A DNA stretch of 64,000 nt from Gaoshiqia sediminis (GCF_025907915.1 NZ_JAPAAF010000001.1:1-64000), one strand, 5' to 3'; positions 34,083 through 42,779 are shown, counted from the stretch's first letter. The notes: generated by a model from the letters alone, not told the origin. Made by a program: numbers and translations.

Positions 34083-35975
34083 ATGAGAAAATGGCGCATT
34101 GAGGACACTGAAGAGCTCTACAACATTAACGGTTGGGGCATCAACTATTTTTCGATCAGCGACAAGGGAAATGTGGTGGTGACACCGCAAAAAGGAGGTC
34201 CCGAGATTGATCTGAAAGAGTTGATTGATGAGTTGCAGCTACGCGACGTGGCGCTGCCCATGCTGGTACGCTTCCCGGACATCTTGAACAGCCGGATCGA
34301 GAAGATGACCAACTGCTTTAAAATTGCAGCCAACGAGTATGACTATCAAGGGAAGAACTTCATCATTTACCCGATAAAGGTAAACCAGATGCGCCCGGTG
34401 GTCGAAGAGATTGTCAGTCATGGCCAGAAGTTTAACATCGGCCTCGAAGCCGGTTCCAAACCCGAACTTCATGCCGTAATTGCCATCAACACCGATAACG
34501 ATTCGCTGATTATCTGCAACGGCTATAAAGATGAAGACTATATTGAGCTGGCCTTGCTGGCCCAAAAAATGGGACGCCGCATTTTTGTGGTGGTCGAAAA
34601 ACTAAACGAACTGAAATTGATTGCCCGGGTAGCCAAGCGGCTGAAAATTAAGCCCAACCTGGGGATCCGCATCAAGCTGGCCAGCAGCGGCAGCGGCAAA
34701 TGGGAAAACTCAGGGGGCGATGTCAGCAAATTTGGCCTTACCTCCAGTGAGGTGCTTGAAGCGCTGGATTACCTGGACAAGAATAACCTGAGGGACTGCC
34801 TGAAATTGGTCCACTTCCATATCGGTAGCCAGGTGAATAAAATACGCCGGATTAAAATTGCCCTGCGCGAAGCCGCCCAGTTTTATGTGCAGCTGTGCAA
34901 GCTGGGCTTTAAGCTCGATTTTGTGGACATCGGCGGCGGTTTGGGTGTCGATTACGATGGTACCCGCTCGGCCAACCGCGAGAGCAGCGTGAACTACAGC
35001 ATTCAGGAATATGTGAACGATGCCGTATCGACCATGGTAGATGCGAGCGATAAAAACGGCATTCCCCACCCAAACATCATTACCGAATCGGGACGGTCGC
35101 TGACGGCCCATCACTCGGTGCTGATTTTCGAAGTGCTGGAATCAACATCGCTGCCCAGTTGGGATGACGATGTGGAGGTGAGCGAGAATGACCACGAGCT
35201 GGTGCAGGAACTTTATAACCTGTGGGAAATGCTGAATGCTACCCGCATGCTCGAAGCCTGGCACGATGCCCAGCAAATACGCGAGGAAGCGCTGGACCGT
35301 TTTAGCTTTGGACTGATCGACCTGAAAACCCGTGCGCAGATCGAACGTCTGTTTTGGTCAATCGCCCGCGAAATCCATCGGATGACCAGCAAAATGCGTC
35401 ATGTTCCCGAGGAATTGATGTCGATGTCGAAATTGCTGTCGGATAAATATTTCTGCAACTTCTCGCTGTTCCAGTCCCTGCCCGATTCCTGGGCCATCGA
35501 CCAGATTTTCCCGATCATGCCCATTCACCGGTTGGACGAAAAACCCGATCGTTCGGCCACCTTGCAGGACATTACCTGTGACTCGGACGGAAAGATCGAT
35601 AACTTCATCTCTACCCGGAATATTTCGTACGACCTGCCCGTGCACTCGTTGAAGGCGCGCGAACCGTATTACATCGGCGTGTTCCTGGTGGGCGCTTACC
35701 AGGAAATCCTGGGCGACCTGCACAACCTGTTTGGCGATACCAACGCGGTACACGTATCGGTTAACGGCGACACCTACAGCATCGACCAAGTGATTGACGG
35801 GGAAACTGTGGCCGAGGTGCTCGACTACGTGCAGTACAACCCCAAAAAGATGGTGCGCATGGTAGAAACCTGGGTAACCACCTCCGTAAAGGCCGGAAAA
35901 ATTACCGCCGAAGAAGGCAAGGAATTCCTGTCGAACTACCGCTCGGGCCTGTACGGTTATACCTATCTGGAATAA
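34083..35975 (+). CDS. speA: biosynthetic arginine decarboxylase
   Basis: SpeA decarboxylates arginine to agmatine, the first step toward putrescine and spermidine. The 630-residue protein is the large fold III (alanine racemase-like) type. It has the PLP lysine Lys99 in IIYPIKVNQMRPVV, the glycine loop VDIGGGLGVDYDG and the long helical insertion and C-terminal extension typical of SpeA. The length fits the family. It is a single-gene unit between the M20 deacylase, which points the other way, and a terminator. It links the arginine made by the rest of this region to polyamines. Confidence 0.95.
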   Translation: MRKWRIEDTEELYNINGWGINYFSISDKGNVVVTPQKGGPEIDLKELIDELQLRDVALPMLVRFPDILNSRIEKMTNCFKIAANEYDYQGKNFIIYPIKVNQMRPVVEEIVSHGQKFNIGLEAGSKPELHAVIAINTDNDSLIICNGYKDEDYIELALLAQKMGRRIFVVVEKLNELKLIARVAKRLKIKPNLGIRIKLASSGSGKWENSGGDVSKFGLTSSEVLEALDYLDKNNLRDCLKLVHFHIGSQVNKIRRIKIALREAAQFYVQLCKLGFKLDFVDIGGGLGVDYDGTRSANRESSVNYSIQEYVNDAVSTMVDASDKNGIPHPNIITESGRSLTAHHSVLIFEVLESTSLPSWDDDVEVSENDHELVQELYNLWEMLNATRMLEAWHDAQQIREEALDRFSFGLIDLKTRAQIERLFWSIAREIHRMTSKMRHVPEELMSMSKLLSDKYFCNFSLFQSLPDSWAIDQIFPIMPIHRLDEKPDRSATLQDITCDSDGKIDNFISTRNISYDLPVHSLKAREPYYIGVFLVGAYQEILGDLHNLFGDTNAVHVSVNGDTYSIDQVIDGETVAEVLDYVQYNPKKMVRMVETWVTTSVKAGKITAEEGKEFLSNYRSGLYGYTYLE

Positions 35976-35999
35976 GAAAATCATACCATACATGTACTG

Positions 36000-36026
36000 A
36001 AAGCCTTCCGTTTGGAGGGCTTTTTT
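36000..36026 (+). terminator. terminator of speA
   Basis: AAAGCC-TTCC and GGA-GGGCTTTTTT form a stem with a GTTT loop and a T tail, 24 bases after the speA stop. Confidence 0.85.
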
Positions 36027-36143
36027 CGTTTTGATATGCTCATCAACATCTTTTCAGTAAACAATAATTTTTGTTATTTTATGCTGCTTTAGACGGTGGA
36101 AATGAAAATGCGTTCAGTATTAATCATTTAAAAAGTAACAGGA

Positions 36144-36785
36144 ATGAATCAAGAACAGAACAAGCACATGCGTATGTACCTGGCTACGCAAACGGTGCTT
36201 GACAATCACACCCAACGCTGGAACACGATTCCGGTGATGGTGACCGTCAAAAACGAGCTGGATGAACTGATTCAGCGTATTGAAGCGAAAAATGAAGAAA
36301 CCAATGCGGCCAGCCTTGGCACCACCGCGCAGAAAGAAACCATGCGCCGGGGTTTGGCCGAAAAAGCGGTGAGTATCTCCGGCATTTTGCAGGCTTACGC
36401 CGCTTTTAACGACGACGAGGTCCTGGCCAGTCAGGTAAAACTGGTCAAGTCGGACTTGTTAACCTGCCGCGAAACCGACGTGGAAGGGGCCGTGAAGCCG
36501 GTTTTAACCATCGCCCGGAACCTGCTGCCCGAGCTGGCCGATTTTATGCTTACCGAAGCGATGGTGGTGGAAACCGAAACCAGCCTCGACAGCTTTAAAA
36601 CCCTGATTGGGCAGCCGCGAACCATCCGCAACCAGGCCTTTGCAGCCATGAGCATGCTTGAAGAGTTGCTGGCGCAGGTGGACCAGTTGCTAAAGCGAAA
36701 GATGGATAAGCTGATGATCCGCTTCGAATATGCCGATCAACCCTTTTTCTGGGAATATACCCGCGCCCGGGTGATTGTTGATTGA
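36144..36785 (+). CDS. helical protein of unknown function, followed by a 21-bp repeat array
   Basis: This 213-residue protein is predicted all-alpha and cytoplasmic. An N-terminal segment (MRMYLATQTVLDNHTQRWN) is followed by long helices (VTVKNELDELIQRIEAKNEE, SMLEELLAQVDQLLKRKMDK) and an aromatic end (YADQPFFWEYTRARVIVD). No catalytic motif is visible. I believe relatives are common and multicopy in Bacteroidota but have no assigned function. Immediately after the stop codon begins a degenerate 21-bp-period array. The same association occurs at 17.1-17.9 kb with another helical orphan of similar size. The two proteins show no clear sequence similarity by eye. Confidence 0.75.
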   Translation: MNQEQNKHMRMYLATQTVLDNHTQRWNTIPVMVTVKNELDELIQRIEAKNEETNAASLGTTAQKETMRRGLAEKAVSISGILQAYAAFNDDEVLASQVKLVKSDLLTCRETDVEGAVKPVLTIARNLLPELADFMLTEAMVVETETSLDSFKTLIGQPRTIRNQAFAAMSMLEELLAQVDQLLKRKMDKLMIRFEYADQPFFWEYTRARVIVD

Positions 36786-36810
36786 ACCCGGGAAAAGAAG
36801 TTTGCTTGGA

Positions 36811-37079
36811 TTGAGACAAAACCGGCGACCGGGGAAACCTGGTTGCCGGTTGTCTTGAACAGGCTGCCCATAAGCCAGAGGATGGCGCCTGCTAGCCAGA
36901 CGAACCCGCCAAGTGCCCGGACGATGACGCTTAGTTGCCAGACGAACTCAGCTACCGGCCAGACGAACCCGCTGAGCAGCCAGAAGCACTCGCCGGGTAG
37001 CCAGACGAACTCACTGCCTGACACGGAGTCAGTCCGGAGGCGCCAGACGAACTCGCCGACCCTCCAGATCAATGCTTCC
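36811..37079. repeat. array of degenerate 21-bp repeats, left part
   Basis: Units with the core GCCAGACGAAC start at 36874, 36895, 36916, 36937, 36958, 36979, 37000, 37021, 37042 and 37063. Weaker ones at 36811-36853 keep the same phase. The period is exactly 21, with a conserved first 11 bases and a variable rest. Reading frames are open on both strands (heptads with QTN on plus, FVW on minus), but neither has a believable start. The array stops at the first REP palindrome, and matching units reappear after the RAYT gene at 37984. Confidence 0.8.
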
Positions 37080-37112
37080 ACTGATCGGATGACTCTAAGT
37101 CATCCGATCAGT
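37080..37112. repeat. REP palindrome 1 of the RAYT cluster
   Basis: Perfect 15-base arms, ACTGATCGGATGACT and its complement, separated by CTA; 33 bases in all. Confidence 0.9.
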
Positions 37113-37128
37113 ACAGCAACAGGCTGCC

Positions 37129-37161
37129 ACTCAGCAGATGATTCTAAGTCATCCGATCAGT
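37129..37161. repeat. REP palindrome 2 of the RAYT cluster
   Basis: The right arm AGTCATCCGATCAGT is identical to REP 1. The left arm is degenerate (ACTCAGCAGATGATT), so this copy would form an imperfect hairpin. Confidence 0.7.
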
Positions 37162-37202
37162 ACAGCAAGACCTTTAACACTCAAACCTCAAACACCACAC
37201 CC

Positions 37203-37883
37203 ATGCAATTTGAAACGGGGCATTTATACCACATCTTTAACCGGGGAAACAATTCGCAGAAGATTTTCTTCAACCGGGATAATTATTTGTTTTTTCTGAC
37301 GAAAGTTAAAACGCACATCGTGCCTCATGCCGATATTTTAGCTTGGTGTCTCATGCCCAATCATTTTCATTTGATGGTGCATGTCAACCAGGTTGAAATA
37401 GATCTGGTTGATACTGATCGGATGACTTTAAGTCATCCGATCAGTAAAGATGCAGCAGGCGTTGCCATTGATCCGATGACTGCGAGTCATCGGATCAATA
37501 AACGGCGTTCGTTGAACAACTCAATCGCCATTATCTTAAGGTCATACACACGTGCAATCCAAAAGCAAGAGAAAACGCATGGCTCATTGTTTCAGGCAAA
37601 GACCAAAGCCCTCTGCCTCACCAAAATCGATGGTATTTCACCTGCCTGGTTTCAATCCAAATATGGAGCAATAATTCATGTTGACCATCCAGAGAAGGCC
37701 TACCCTCAGGTGTGTTTTGATTATATCCATGCCAATCCGGTCAAAGATGGACTGGTCAAAGAAATAACGGATTGGGAATTTTCATCGGCATTGGATTATG
37801 CGGGAGACAGAAGCGGAAAGTTAATTCGCAAAGAAACTGCTACAGAATTTGGCTTGAATTTTAATGCTGCAGGCTGCCACTGA
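37203..37883 (+). CDS. REP-associated tyrosine transposase (RAYT)
   Basis: This 226-residue protein is an IS200-like HUH nuclease of the RAYT class, which moves or maintains REP palindromes. It begins GHLYHIFNRGNNSQKIFFN, carries the HUH pair His54/His56 in MPNHFHLMVHV and the catalytic tyrosine Tyr115 in LRSYTRAIQKQEKTHGSLFQ, and ends with the usual YIHANPVKDGLV and WEFSSALDY segments. The ATG at 37203 is chosen because everything upstream in this frame is 21-bp array and REP DNA. Two REPs lie inside the gene in frame (codons 71-81 and 89-99), between the HUH motif and the tyrosine helix. A third REP overlaps the end and contributes the TGA stop. Confidence 0.88.
   Translation: MQFETGHLYHIFNRGNNSQKIFFNRDNYLFFLTKVKTHIVPHADILAWCLMPNHFHLMVHVNQVEIDLVDTDRMTLSHPISKDAAGVAIDPMTASHRINKRRSLNNSIAIILRSYTRAIQKQEKTHGSLFQAKTKALCLTKIDGISPAWFQSKYGAIIHVDHPEKAYPQVCFDYIHANPVKDGLVKEITDWEFSSALDYAGDRSGKLIRKETATEFGLNFNAAGCH
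37413..37445. repeat. REP palindrome 3, inside the RAYT reading frame
   Basis: Perfect 15-base arms around TTA, the same sequence as REP 1 apart from the loop. It occupies exactly codons 71-81 and is translated TDRMTLSHPIS. Confidence 0.9.
37467..37499. repeat. REP palindrome 4, inside the RAYT reading frame
   Basis: Perfect 15-base arms ATTGATCCGATGACT and complement around GCG. It occupies exactly codons 89-99 and is translated IDPMTASHRIN. The outer half differs from REP 3 (GATCCGATG against GATCGGATG), so it is not a simple recent copy. Confidence 0.9.
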
Positions 37884-37917
37884 TCGGATGACTCCAAGTC
37901 ATCCGATCAGTGGCAGC
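37873..37917. repeat. REP palindrome 5, overlapping the RAYT stop codon
   Basis: Perfect 21-base arms (GCTGCC plus the 15-base REP arm) around CCA. The TGA of ACTGATCGG at 37881-37883 ends the transposase frame, so the last codons and the stop are REP sequence. Confidence 0.9.
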
Positions 37918-37945
37918 AACAAAAGCATTTGGTTGCAGGCTGCTG

Positions 37946-37976
37946 CTCAGCGGGTGACTTCAAGTCACCCGCTGAG
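37946..37976. repeat. REP palindrome 6
   Basis: Arms CTCAGCGGGTGACTT and AAGTCACCCGCTGAG pair perfectly around one C. The centre TGACT-N3-AGTCA is shared with the other REPs, while the outer bases differ and resemble the copy at 2225. Confidence 0.85.
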
Positions 37977-37983
37977 TAAAGGT

Positions 37984-38046
37984 GCCAGACGATAGTCCGG
38001 GGGCGCCGGATGAACTCCTTCAGTGGCGCAGGACTGTGACCGTGCC
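37984..38046. repeat. 21-bp repeat array, right remnant
   Basis: Units at 37984 (GCCAGACGATAG...), 38005 (GCCGGATGAACTC...) and 38026 (GCGCAGG...) continue the 21-base period and consensus of the array at 36811-37079. The RAYT and its REPs therefore appear to have been inserted into one longer array. Confidence 0.65.
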
Positions 38047-38160
38047 TTGCTTTGAAAAAGCAAAAGTTTGCCGGGATGGGTAAGGCACTGGTTAAAAAGC
38101 GGCGACAGCTTGGGGGGCGGCGCCGAAGGGTGAGCTAAAGGCTCCCGATTGATCTAATTT

Positions 38161-38192
38161 GATGCCGGAGGCATCGCATGTTTATAGAAAAG
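38161..38192 (+). repeat. single hairpin plus ATGTTTATAGAAAA element
   Basis: GATGCCGGAGGCATC (6-bp stem) is followed by GCATGTTTATAGAAAA. The plan, a short GC palindrome then AT.TTT.TAGAAAA, matches the compound element at 18541-18680. The remaining bases up to 38346 hold nothing that I recognise. Confidence 0.5.
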
Positions 38193-38346
38193 GAATGTTT
38201 GAAAGAGAAAGGACCTTGCTCATCGGAATATGCAAAAGCTGGTAGAGGCTGGGAAATCTCTCCTTTTGTGTTTTTCTGCTTTTCATTAAATGAAGAAGCG
38301 TTCCTTTTTAAGTTGGTCAGTCTTTTATGAAATGATAACGGCCTCG

Positions 38347-40260
38347 CTAGGTTTTGCCGACCAGTAAAACAATTTTTTCCTTATCCTGGCGTAATACCCC
38401 AGTTAAAAAGGCATTTATGGTACCGAATTCCTCCGGGGGAAAGTTTCCCTTATGGATGGTGATTTGTCGGCTCACCCGGATTTGGGTGTCGCCCAATTTT
38501 TGGTAAGTAATTTTGTAGGAACCATAGGGCGAAGAAAATTCGTTGTCGTTTGGCAGGAATTCGATGGAAGTATTCAGGGGGATGGTCAGGTTGAGTGTGT
38601 CATTATATGCATAGCCAACCGCTTCATATAAATTTTGTTTCCGGTTTTTCATCTGGTTTCCGGCAAAAGCGTGGCGGAACATCAGGTTGGGTTCAACAAA
38701 AATCCGGTTTCCTCCGGTGACGGCATAACTGTTCATTTGTCCGTTTAGCTGCAACGTGGCTTTTGCATCGTCGCCGGACACATCTGTCAGGGAGAAGCCA
38801 TCAATCTGAAGATCACCGCGCGAAAGGGTTTTCAGCAACTCTTTTTTCTGTTCTTCTTTCGATTGGCCGATCAGGTAGAATACATCTTCGTATAAATAGT
38901 TCCGAAAGTCTGCGGTGAACTCTATTCGGGCGCTTCCGTTGCCAAACAGACTGACCTGGATGTTTGAGTTCCGGGTGTTTTTCCTTGTTTCATAGGTCGG
39001 TGTTCGGGCAAGTTTTCCACCGTTTGGGGTAACCAGCAGGCTGTACCGGTCCGAATTGTTTGCGCCGATGTAACCGAAAGGCAGGTTCTGGTTTGTACAT
39101 TCAAGCCAGATGGTATCTTTCCCATTCGGCATACAAAGAATGACGTGGTTTGTTTGGTTGACGCTTGGGAATTCGGGAAATTTAATTTTCCGGTACGCTC
39201 CGCTGCCGATTTCGGTATAGTATGCCTCGATCCCGATTCCGTTAAGCAGGGCTTTCATGTAGTTGCTCAGTGCTTTGCAGTCGCCGTATCCTTTTTGGTG
39301 AACTTCCGTTGCCGCCATTGGCTGAAATCCGCCGATCCCCAAGGCAATATTGACATACCTGGTTTTTTGCTGCATGTATTTGTAGAGCGCTTCTGCTTTT
39401 TCTTTTGCGTCGGCAATGGGGCCGGTAAGTAATTTAATTTCAGCCAGGGTTTCTGCCGGAAGTCCGTCGCGCTTGTCAATCAGGCTATATACCCATTTGC
39501 CGTAATCTTCCCAGCTGGTAAAATTTCCCGTAGTCCCTTCATAAGCAATATCGTTTGGCGATAAAAGCACGGAGGGGAAGATGTCCAGGTGGTCGGGCAG
39601 GCCGGGTTCGTAGGTAATTGCTTTCAACGCGGTTGCCGTCCATTTGAAATGTTTGGAGGTGCCGCTGGTTGTTTCTTCAAAGCGAAATGGATAATTCAAT
39701 GGCATGTGATTCAATCCCAATATTTCCGGGGTGTTGATGACCAATTCGGCCTCTTCGGCCGATACCCCGAACCCCATTTGAGGAAACCAGATTGGAAAAC
39801 CAACGGTGCTTTTATATTCGATGGAGTAGGTATAGGCAACTGTGTAAGGATAACTGGTTGCCGAGGGGCTGTATTGTTTAACCCGGTTGTCGCTGTAGAG
39901 TGTAAAGCTGTTATTAAAGGCATAATCGTTAAAATTCTTCTTTTTGATGGATTTTACATATATCCCTTTTTCATCGTAAATGGCCCCTTGCAGGTCGGCA
40001 ACCTCGGAGTTGTTGTCGTAGTTGATCAGCAGTTCGGCAGCCGATGAGCCCTTCTCGTTCAGTATGGTTGCCACATAGTTGACCGTGAGCGTATATTCCT
40101 CAACCGAAAGCCGGTTATAAATCGTTGAGTAGGAACGGACGACTGCATTGGCATCCTTTTTTAGCGAGTCCGGAACCAGGGAATAATCGAAGTTTCTTTG
40201 GGCAATGCCAGGAATACTGGCCAGCAGTCCGATTAGTAGCTGAAGAAATTTTCGTTTCAT
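38347..40260 (-). CDS. exported DUF3857/transglutaminase-like protein
   Basis: This 637-residue protein has a signal peptide (cleavage after GIAQ, residue 21). A DUF3857 beta-rich domain (about 50-220) is followed by a transglutaminase-core domain (about 270-400) and a C-terminal DUF3858-like beta domain. The triad is present: Cys328 in KGYGDCKALS, His372 in NQTNHVILC and Glu387 in WLECT in place of the more common Asp. Members of this family are common in Bacteroidota and probably act as periplasmic proteases or cross-linking enzymes, but substrates are unknown. It lies 55 bases after a second, divergent copy, so the two are probably co-transcribed. Confidence 0.85.
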   Translation of the reverse strand: MKRKFLQLLIGLLASIPGIAQRNFDYSLVPDSLKKDANAVVRSYSTIYNRLSVEEYTLTVNYVATILNEKGSSAAELLINYDNNSEVADLQGAIYDEKGIYVKSIKKKNFNDYAFNNSFTLYSDNRVKQYSPSATSYPYTVAYTYSIEYKSTVGFPIWFPQMGFGVSAEEAELVINTPEILGLNHMPLNYPFRFEETTSGTSKHFKWTATALKAITYEPGLPDHLDIFPSVLLSPNDIAYEGTTGNFTSWEDYGKWVYSLIDKRDGLPAETLAEIKLLTGPIADAKEKAEALYKYMQQKTRYVNIALGIGGFQPMAATEVHQKGYGDCKALSNYMKALLNGIGIEAYYTEIGSGAYRKIKFPEFPSVNQTNHVILCMPNGKDTIWLECTNQNLPFGYIGANNSDRYSLLVTPNGGKLARTPTYETRKNTRNSNIQVSLFGNGSARIEFTADFRNYLYEDVFYLIGQSKEEQKKELLKTLSRGDLQIDGFSLTDVSGDDAKATLQLNGQMNSYAVTGGNRIFVEPNLMFRHAFAGNQMKNRKQNLYEAVGYAYNDTLNLTIPLNTSIEFLPNDNEFSSPYGSYKITYQKLGDTQIRVSRQITIHKGNFPPEEFGTINAFLTGVLRQDKEKIVLLVGKT

Positions 40261-40315
40261 GCAGGGATGTTTGTCTTGATTTTTGGTTTATTTACCGGGG
40301 ATTGCGGGGCATAAA

Positions 40316-42355
40316 TCAATTCCTCGATTTCAGTACAATCATTTCTTTCTCCTTGTCAACAATTATCTGGACAAAGGTTTTCAATAATTCGTATTCGTCG
40401 GGCAAAAACAGGCTTTTGTTAATGTCGATCATTGAGCTGATGCTGATCATGTTGCCAATTTTCTTGGTGTCGTAGCGGAAACTACCCGCACCTTCGGGGA
40501 GTTTTATCATCAGGGGTTGGGGCAATTCCGAAATTTCGTAGTTTTCAGGCAGGACAAATGCATACATCCGCTGCACCTGGTAGGGATAATTAAATTCAAC
40601 AGGGAACTCTCTTTTTTCCAGTTTGAATGGATTTTCATTGAAAAAAGGGTCGAGGGCAGGAGAGAAATACACCATATCGGCGGCATTGTTGAGGCCATCA
40701 ATCGACGAAATATCATAGGATAGTTCCATCTGGTTGACGATACTGTCGCTGGTGCTGATTTGCAGGTTGTTTATCGTATAGGAAGTACTTTCTTCTTCCA
40801 GTTCTTTGATCGATTCTTCCGGTTCGGCCGACTCTTTCAGTTTTGACTTGTAGAAATATGCCGAATAATCAGACAGGTATTTCCTGATCTTGCCGTTTAC
40901 CGATAAGGTACTGTCAAGCGTAATCATGCATTGCGATTTGGAAACGTATGATTTGTAGTCCATCAGGTTGATCCATTTATCCGGCAGGTCGCCAATTACT
41001 CTTCCTTTATCGTTCAGACAGCGGATGGGGACCAGGTTGGCCGATGAGTTCGGATCGGTGGCATCGAGCAGGTAAGTTTTTCCGTTGTGTGCTACCATGG
41101 CAATGACGTAATTGAAACGCGTGATCGAAGGATGCGCCGGGTGGATAATCCCGTGGGCCTGGGTGCTCAGGATCAGCGGATGGCTGGTGAAACCCAACGA
41201 TCGAAGCAGCATGACCAAGTTCAGGTTGACGTCTGCGCTGTTCCCTTCGCCGGTTTTATACGCCCTGCCAAGTGTGGCGGATGTGTATTTATTGTACTGG
41301 CCATTCCAACTTATTTTCTTGTGAATGAGTCGCAAGGCTGCGTTCATTAGTGGTTCGTCCCCGAGGTTGCGGTCTTTTAGCAGCTTGGTGTCGTCGTCCA
41401 GATGGTTGGCCCTTTTTAATTCGAGCCCGAAATTGGCGCTTTCATTTAGCTTATTGTCAATTTCTTCCCAGCTTGCCGTATAATATTTTTGGATTTGGTT
41501 GGGAAATTGAGTGGATTGCAGTTCGAATTCAATCTTCGACAAGTAATTTTCGGCAGTTTTCATGAATTTCTCCTCCGGGAAAGCAGGGATGTTGCTGGCT
41601 GAATAATGGAAAATATTTTCAGTAAAATCAACATCGTATGTGTACTTTTCTTCTTTTACAGTCAATCCTTCGGCTTGCTGGCGATGTGTTAAAGTCAATT
41701 TCCGGAAATTACAGCCTGTTTCCGACTGAATGGGGTAATAACCAGTTGATGATCTATTGTAATTGAAGTACTCCGGGATTTTTACCGTATAGTCGCTGTA
41801 CAGGATGGGTATCTTGCGCTGGAAATACCATTCCTGAAGGTTAAACAAATAATCCGATCTGATGTCGTATTCAATTTCCAGGACAGAACCTTCTTTCAGA
41901 CCCGGCATGGCAAACTTCAGGGTTCTCCAGTTATCGCTGGTTTCCTCGGTTAAAATATCACTTTTTTCGAGTTTGATCTTAGTGATTTTGCCTTCCTCCA
42001 AGTTATAGGTGAAGGCTTTCAGGCTGGTTACTTCTTCCTTGTCAAAATTGCTTTGGTAAATTGGGATGCTGAAATTGCCCCAGTCAAAGGCTTGTTTGTC
42101 CAGGATTTTTATACGCAAATGCCGGTTGAAAACGAGCTGGAATCCTTTGTCCATGGTTTGGTCATACTCAAAACTGGTATTCCCAACATCGAAAATATAA
42201 TAGGCATGGGCATTTGAATCGATGGGACATAATTTTGATTCCAGTTCGGTCAGGTCAATTTTCCCAAATTTGGACGGCTGATTTTGTGACATGGAATGGA
42301 ACTGTAATCCTAAAAGAAGGAAGGCGAAGATTAGTGGTAAGAGTGTTGTTTTCAT
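40316..42355 (-). CDS. exported DUF3857 protein with a degenerate transglutaminase domain
   Basis: This 679-residue protein has a signal peptide (FHSMSQ, about residue 24), a DUF3857 domain (about 50-240) and a transglutaminase-like domain (about 300-440). In place of the catalytic Cys it has Ser373 (GEGNSADVNLNLVMLL), and in place of the His it has Tyr416 (RFNYVIA); Asp431 in YLLDATD is kept. By comparison with the neighbouring gene it has probably lost peptidase-type activity and may bind substrate or act as a partner of its intact neighbour. It is the upstream gene of the pair. Confidence 0.82.
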   Translation of the reverse strand: MKTTLLPLIFAFLLLGLQFHSMSQNQPSKFGKIDLTELESKLCPIDSNAHAYYIFDVGNTSFEYDQTMDKGFQLVFNRHLRIKILDKQAFDWGNFSIPIYQSNFDKEEVTSLKAFTYNLEEGKITKIKLEKSDILTEETSDNWRTLKFAMPGLKEGSVLEIEYDIRSDYLFNLQEWYFQRKIPILYSDYTVKIPEYFNYNRSSTGYYPIQSETGCNFRKLTLTHRQQAEGLTVKEEKYTYDVDFTENIFHYSASNIPAFPEEKFMKTAENYLSKIEFELQSTQFPNQIQKYYTASWEEIDNKLNESANFGLELKRANHLDDDTKLLKDRNLGDEPLMNAALRLIHKKISWNGQYNKYTSATLGRAYKTGEGNSADVNLNLVMLLRSLGFTSHPLILSTQAHGIIHPAHPSITRFNYVIAMVAHNGKTYLLDATDPNSSANLVPIRCLNDKGRVIGDLPDKWINLMDYKSYVSKSQCMITLDSTLSVNGKIRKYLSDYSAYFYKSKLKESAEPEESIKELEEESTSYTINNLQISTSDSIVNQMELSYDISSIDGLNNAADMVYFSPALDPFFNENPFKLEKREFPVEFNYPYQVQRMYAFVLPENYEISELPQPLMIKLPEGAGSFRYDTKKIGNMISISSMIDINKSLFLPDEYELLKTFVQIIVDKEKEMIVLKSRN

Positions 42356-42676
42356 AAGTAAAGGTTAAAAAATAGAGTCGCTTGTTAGGTAAGTTGTTAA
42401 TATATTCTGTGTATATTATAATGCGCGTGTACCGGGTAATCGTTGTGTCTATGTTTGTTTTACGTTAAGGACTGTCGCTATCGCAATGAACCTTCAAGTT
42501 ATAAAAATCGGCTCAGGGAGTATATATTTTTTACCGGAAAATTCATTATTTATTTTATGTCTTAATAAAATAAGTGCCGTGAGCTATTTTGTTGCCGTGT
42601 TGTGAACCGCTAATTGCCTGACATATAATTGATCAAGGAGCTATTTGAGCTGTTCGCGACCGTAATTGGTTTTCAC
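42356..42676. other. AT-rich intergenic region
   Basis: About 320 bases between the DUF3857 operon and the terminator of the small peptide gene. It probably holds the promoter for the DUF3857 pair, but I find no good TAnnTTTG on the minus strand. No gene or strong repeat was seen. Confidence 0.5.
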
Positions 42677-42721
42677 CGAAAAAAATAAGTGCTAAAACCA
42701 AATCCGGTTTTAGCACTTATT
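42677..42721 (-). terminator. strong terminator of the small peptide gene
   Basis: AATAAGTGCTAAAACC (42684-42699) and its exact complement (42706-42721) form a 16-bp stem with a 6-base loop, followed on the minus strand by a T-rich tract. It lies 58 bases after the peptide gene, which is therefore a single-gene transcript. Confidence 0.85.
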
Positions 42722-42779
42722 AGAAAAACTCGTGAACGGAAACACCATGGCGGTGTTTATTTGCGAAGTGATCAATTTT

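Noticed and set aside
36737-37081. 114-codon minus-strand frame with FVW heptads
   Set aside because: It reads the same repeat array on the other strand and overlaps the end of the helical protein gene. Kept only as an observation about periodicity.
36843-37202. 120-residue N-terminal extension of the RAYT frame
   Set aside because: It is translated 21-bp array and REP DNA; the RAYT family starts at the ATG at 37203. The frame is open only because repeats of 21 bases keep one frame.
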